From Streptomyces albus subsp. albus (GTDB lineage: Bacteria > Actinomycetota > Actinomycetes > Streptomycetales > Streptomycetaceae): a stretch of DNA of 64,000 nucleotides. The stretch is taken from assembly GCF_000719865.1 (NCBI RefSeq), contig NZ_JOID01000004.1:190443-254442 (forward strand). Direction: 5' to 3'. The position numbers were made by a program, and so were the translations under genes. Each line of letters starts with the position of its first letter. Within the stretch, counting starts at the first letter, position 1. Shown piece after piece: positions 62,796-64,000 of the stretch. The notes below the pieces were generated by a model, which was not told the DNA's origin, ran no database searches, and saw only the letters and a list, made by a program, of their open reading frames with translations.

Positions 62796-63921
62796 TTAGG
62801 TGGTGGGGGTGTGGGGTGGGTTGGTGTAGGTGTGGCCGGTCGGTGCCGTCCAGTTGACTTCGCCGGTGTCGGCATCCCGTTCCACCTGCCATCCGGCGCG
62901 GTGTTTCAGGAGGTGGTGGCGTCGGCACAGGGGCATGAGGTTCTCGGGTTCGGTCTTGCCGCCGGTCTCTGGGTCCTGGTGGTTGAAGGGCTGGATGTGG
63001 TCGAGGTCGCAGCGGTGGGCGGGCATCTGACAGGAAGGGAAGACGCAGGTCCCGTCGCGGGCGATGACGTGGCGTTCGGTCTCGGCGGTGGGACGGTAGG
63101 TGGTGGGGTCGGTCTTGATGAGCACCCCGGTCTTGGGGTGGGTGATCAGGCGTGCGGTCGTCGTCGGTGTAGGTGGCGGCGTGGGCGTCGATCGCGGCGT
63201 CCAACTCCGCCGCCTGCGGAGTGGGGAGGAACGCCGTCCAGGTCGCCATGCCGTCCTCGACCGCCCGGTGCCAGATGCTGCGGTCCTCCCGCCGCCGACG
63301 GTGCCGCCGCTCCGCACCCAGTGGGTCAGCCTTCAACACCGCCCGGTTCAGGGCGCGGCGGGTCTGTCCCACCGACTGGGTGGGCATCTTTCCCACCACC
63401 ATGGCTTCGACCCTTCCCGCGGCTTCGGGGTCGAGGGTGTTGGTGGTCTCGGTGAGAGCCTTGGCCTGCAGGTAGCAGATCTCCCCGCGCTCCAGCAGGC
63501 CGACCGTGGTGGGGAACCGGCTCTCCAGGGCGGTGGCCACCGCGAGGCGGTCGGCGGCCGTGGTGCCGGAGAGTTTCAACGCGCAGGCGACATCCTCACA
63601 GGCAAAGGTCCAGTCATAGTCCACCAACCCGAACTGATTCGGCGTCGCCTCCACCACCTCCGCCTCGACATCGGCCAGCAAACGCACCTGCTGCGCCTGA
63701 ATCCACGCGATGTGCCGCTCCCATGCTTTCAACGCGTCGATCCGCCCCGCCGTGGACAGCCCCTCACGTTCCAGCAGGCCGAGCATCGCCGCCGTCTGCG
63801 GCCCCGGCACCGCAGAGGCCAGGTGCGCGGCCCACTCATCCGCCGTCACCGGTAGTTCCGGCACCTCCGTGCTCCCACCCGGTGCCGTGGTCTCGCTCTC
63901 TTCGAGCAGCGTGGCTTGCAT
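62796..63921 (-). pseudogene. DUF222 (13E12-type) HNH endonuclease gene with internal deletion and frameshift
   Basis: ATG 63921 opens a DUF222 domain (LLADVEAEVVEATPNQFGLV, VGQTRRALNRAVLKADPLGA, RAVEDGMATWTAFLP). At ~63165, after HAATYTDDD, the frame becomes foreign. Homology resumes at once in another frame as RLITHPKTGVLI, then HVIARDGTCVFPSCQMPAHR, CDLDHIQPFNHQD and PLCRRHHLLKH, an intact HNH site ending at 62796. The ~80-90 residues that normally lie between these parts are missing, so a deletion caused the frameshift. No single product can be made as sequenced. Confidence 0.85.
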
Positions 63922-64000
63922 GGTCTCCCCCGTCCGGTCACCCCTCGAACTCCCGCCCCCGCAGCGGGTGTTCCTACCCCCTATTCTCCGTCACGGACGG

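Overview
The window is very GC-rich, with strong third-position G/C bias, GTG/TTG starts and many 4-base start/stop overlaps. It carries XRE-DUF397 regulator pairs, a DUF222 HNH gene, a rifampicin monooxygenase with its rifamycin-associated element, CebR-type operators and a tendamistat-like secreted protein. Together these indicate a Streptomyces (or very close) chromosome, probably an accessory or arm-proximal part. No rRNA, tRNA or CRISPR array was seen.

Left part (1-18 kb). SUKH/SMI1 protein (partial), a membrane protein, a pentapeptide-repeat protein and a nucleotidyltransferase come first. At ~4634 a truncated DUF6223 gene and a truncated histidine kinase meet head-on; the kinase's response regulator survives. 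Then come a DUF234-type AAA ATPase behind a triple ATGATAG operator, rox (rifampicin monooxygenase) with a perfect 19-bp RAE, a frameshifted GlxA-like AraC regulator, a DJ-1/PfpI protein, and a divergent SDR/LysR pair with a LysR box. A 1029-aa GH18 protein with a C-terminal DUF6973-like domain, a small unknown protein and a DHFR/RibD-like reductase follow.

Middle (18-47 kb) is a defence-type island. It holds a NACHT NTPase with LRR-like C-terminus; a four-gene minus operon ending in a Phd/PIN toxin-antitoxin pair; an XRE-DUF397 pair; and a soluble Ser/Thr kinase behind a palindromic promoter. Next is a tightly coupled four-gene operon of about 18.4 kb: SNF2 helicase, 1914-aa Eco57I-type adenine methyltransferase, 2295-aa DEAD helicase with DUF1998 and nuclease-like C-terminus, and a RelE-like/UvrD fusion helicase. 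Gene order matches class 1 DISARM (drmD-drmMI-drmA-drmB), but drmA/drmB functions sit in one DruE-like protein and the drmC slot holds the RelE-UvrD fusion. The methyltransferase carries a ~1.7-kb AT-richer segment immediately after its catalytic NPPW motif, as expected for an exchanged target-recognition module. An MT0933-type antitoxin and a second, opposite-facing XRE-DUF397 pair close the island. I take the kinase plus operon to be the main candidate for an unusual system.

Right part (47-64 kb) is more housekeeping and secretion. It has DUF1330 and YbhB-like proteins, a 37-aa conserved-looking ORF, a secreted internally duplicated protein, and a ~1.3-kb non-coding region with a duplicated ~96-nt element. 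Then come a B12-type radical SAM enzyme, an MDR/SDR oxidoreductase operon, long-form GAPDH, a DedA protein, an ArsR-type regulator, a tendamistat-like protein lacking the inhibitory Trp, a DUF4360 protein, an AA10 LPMO with a C-terminal membrane anchor, and a broken DUF222-HNH gene. Two perfect CebR boxes (TGGGAGCGCTCCCA) lie upstream of the DUF4360 and LPMO genes and suggest joint cellulose-responsive control.

Short 6-26 bp tandem repeats recur at gene boundaries throughout.
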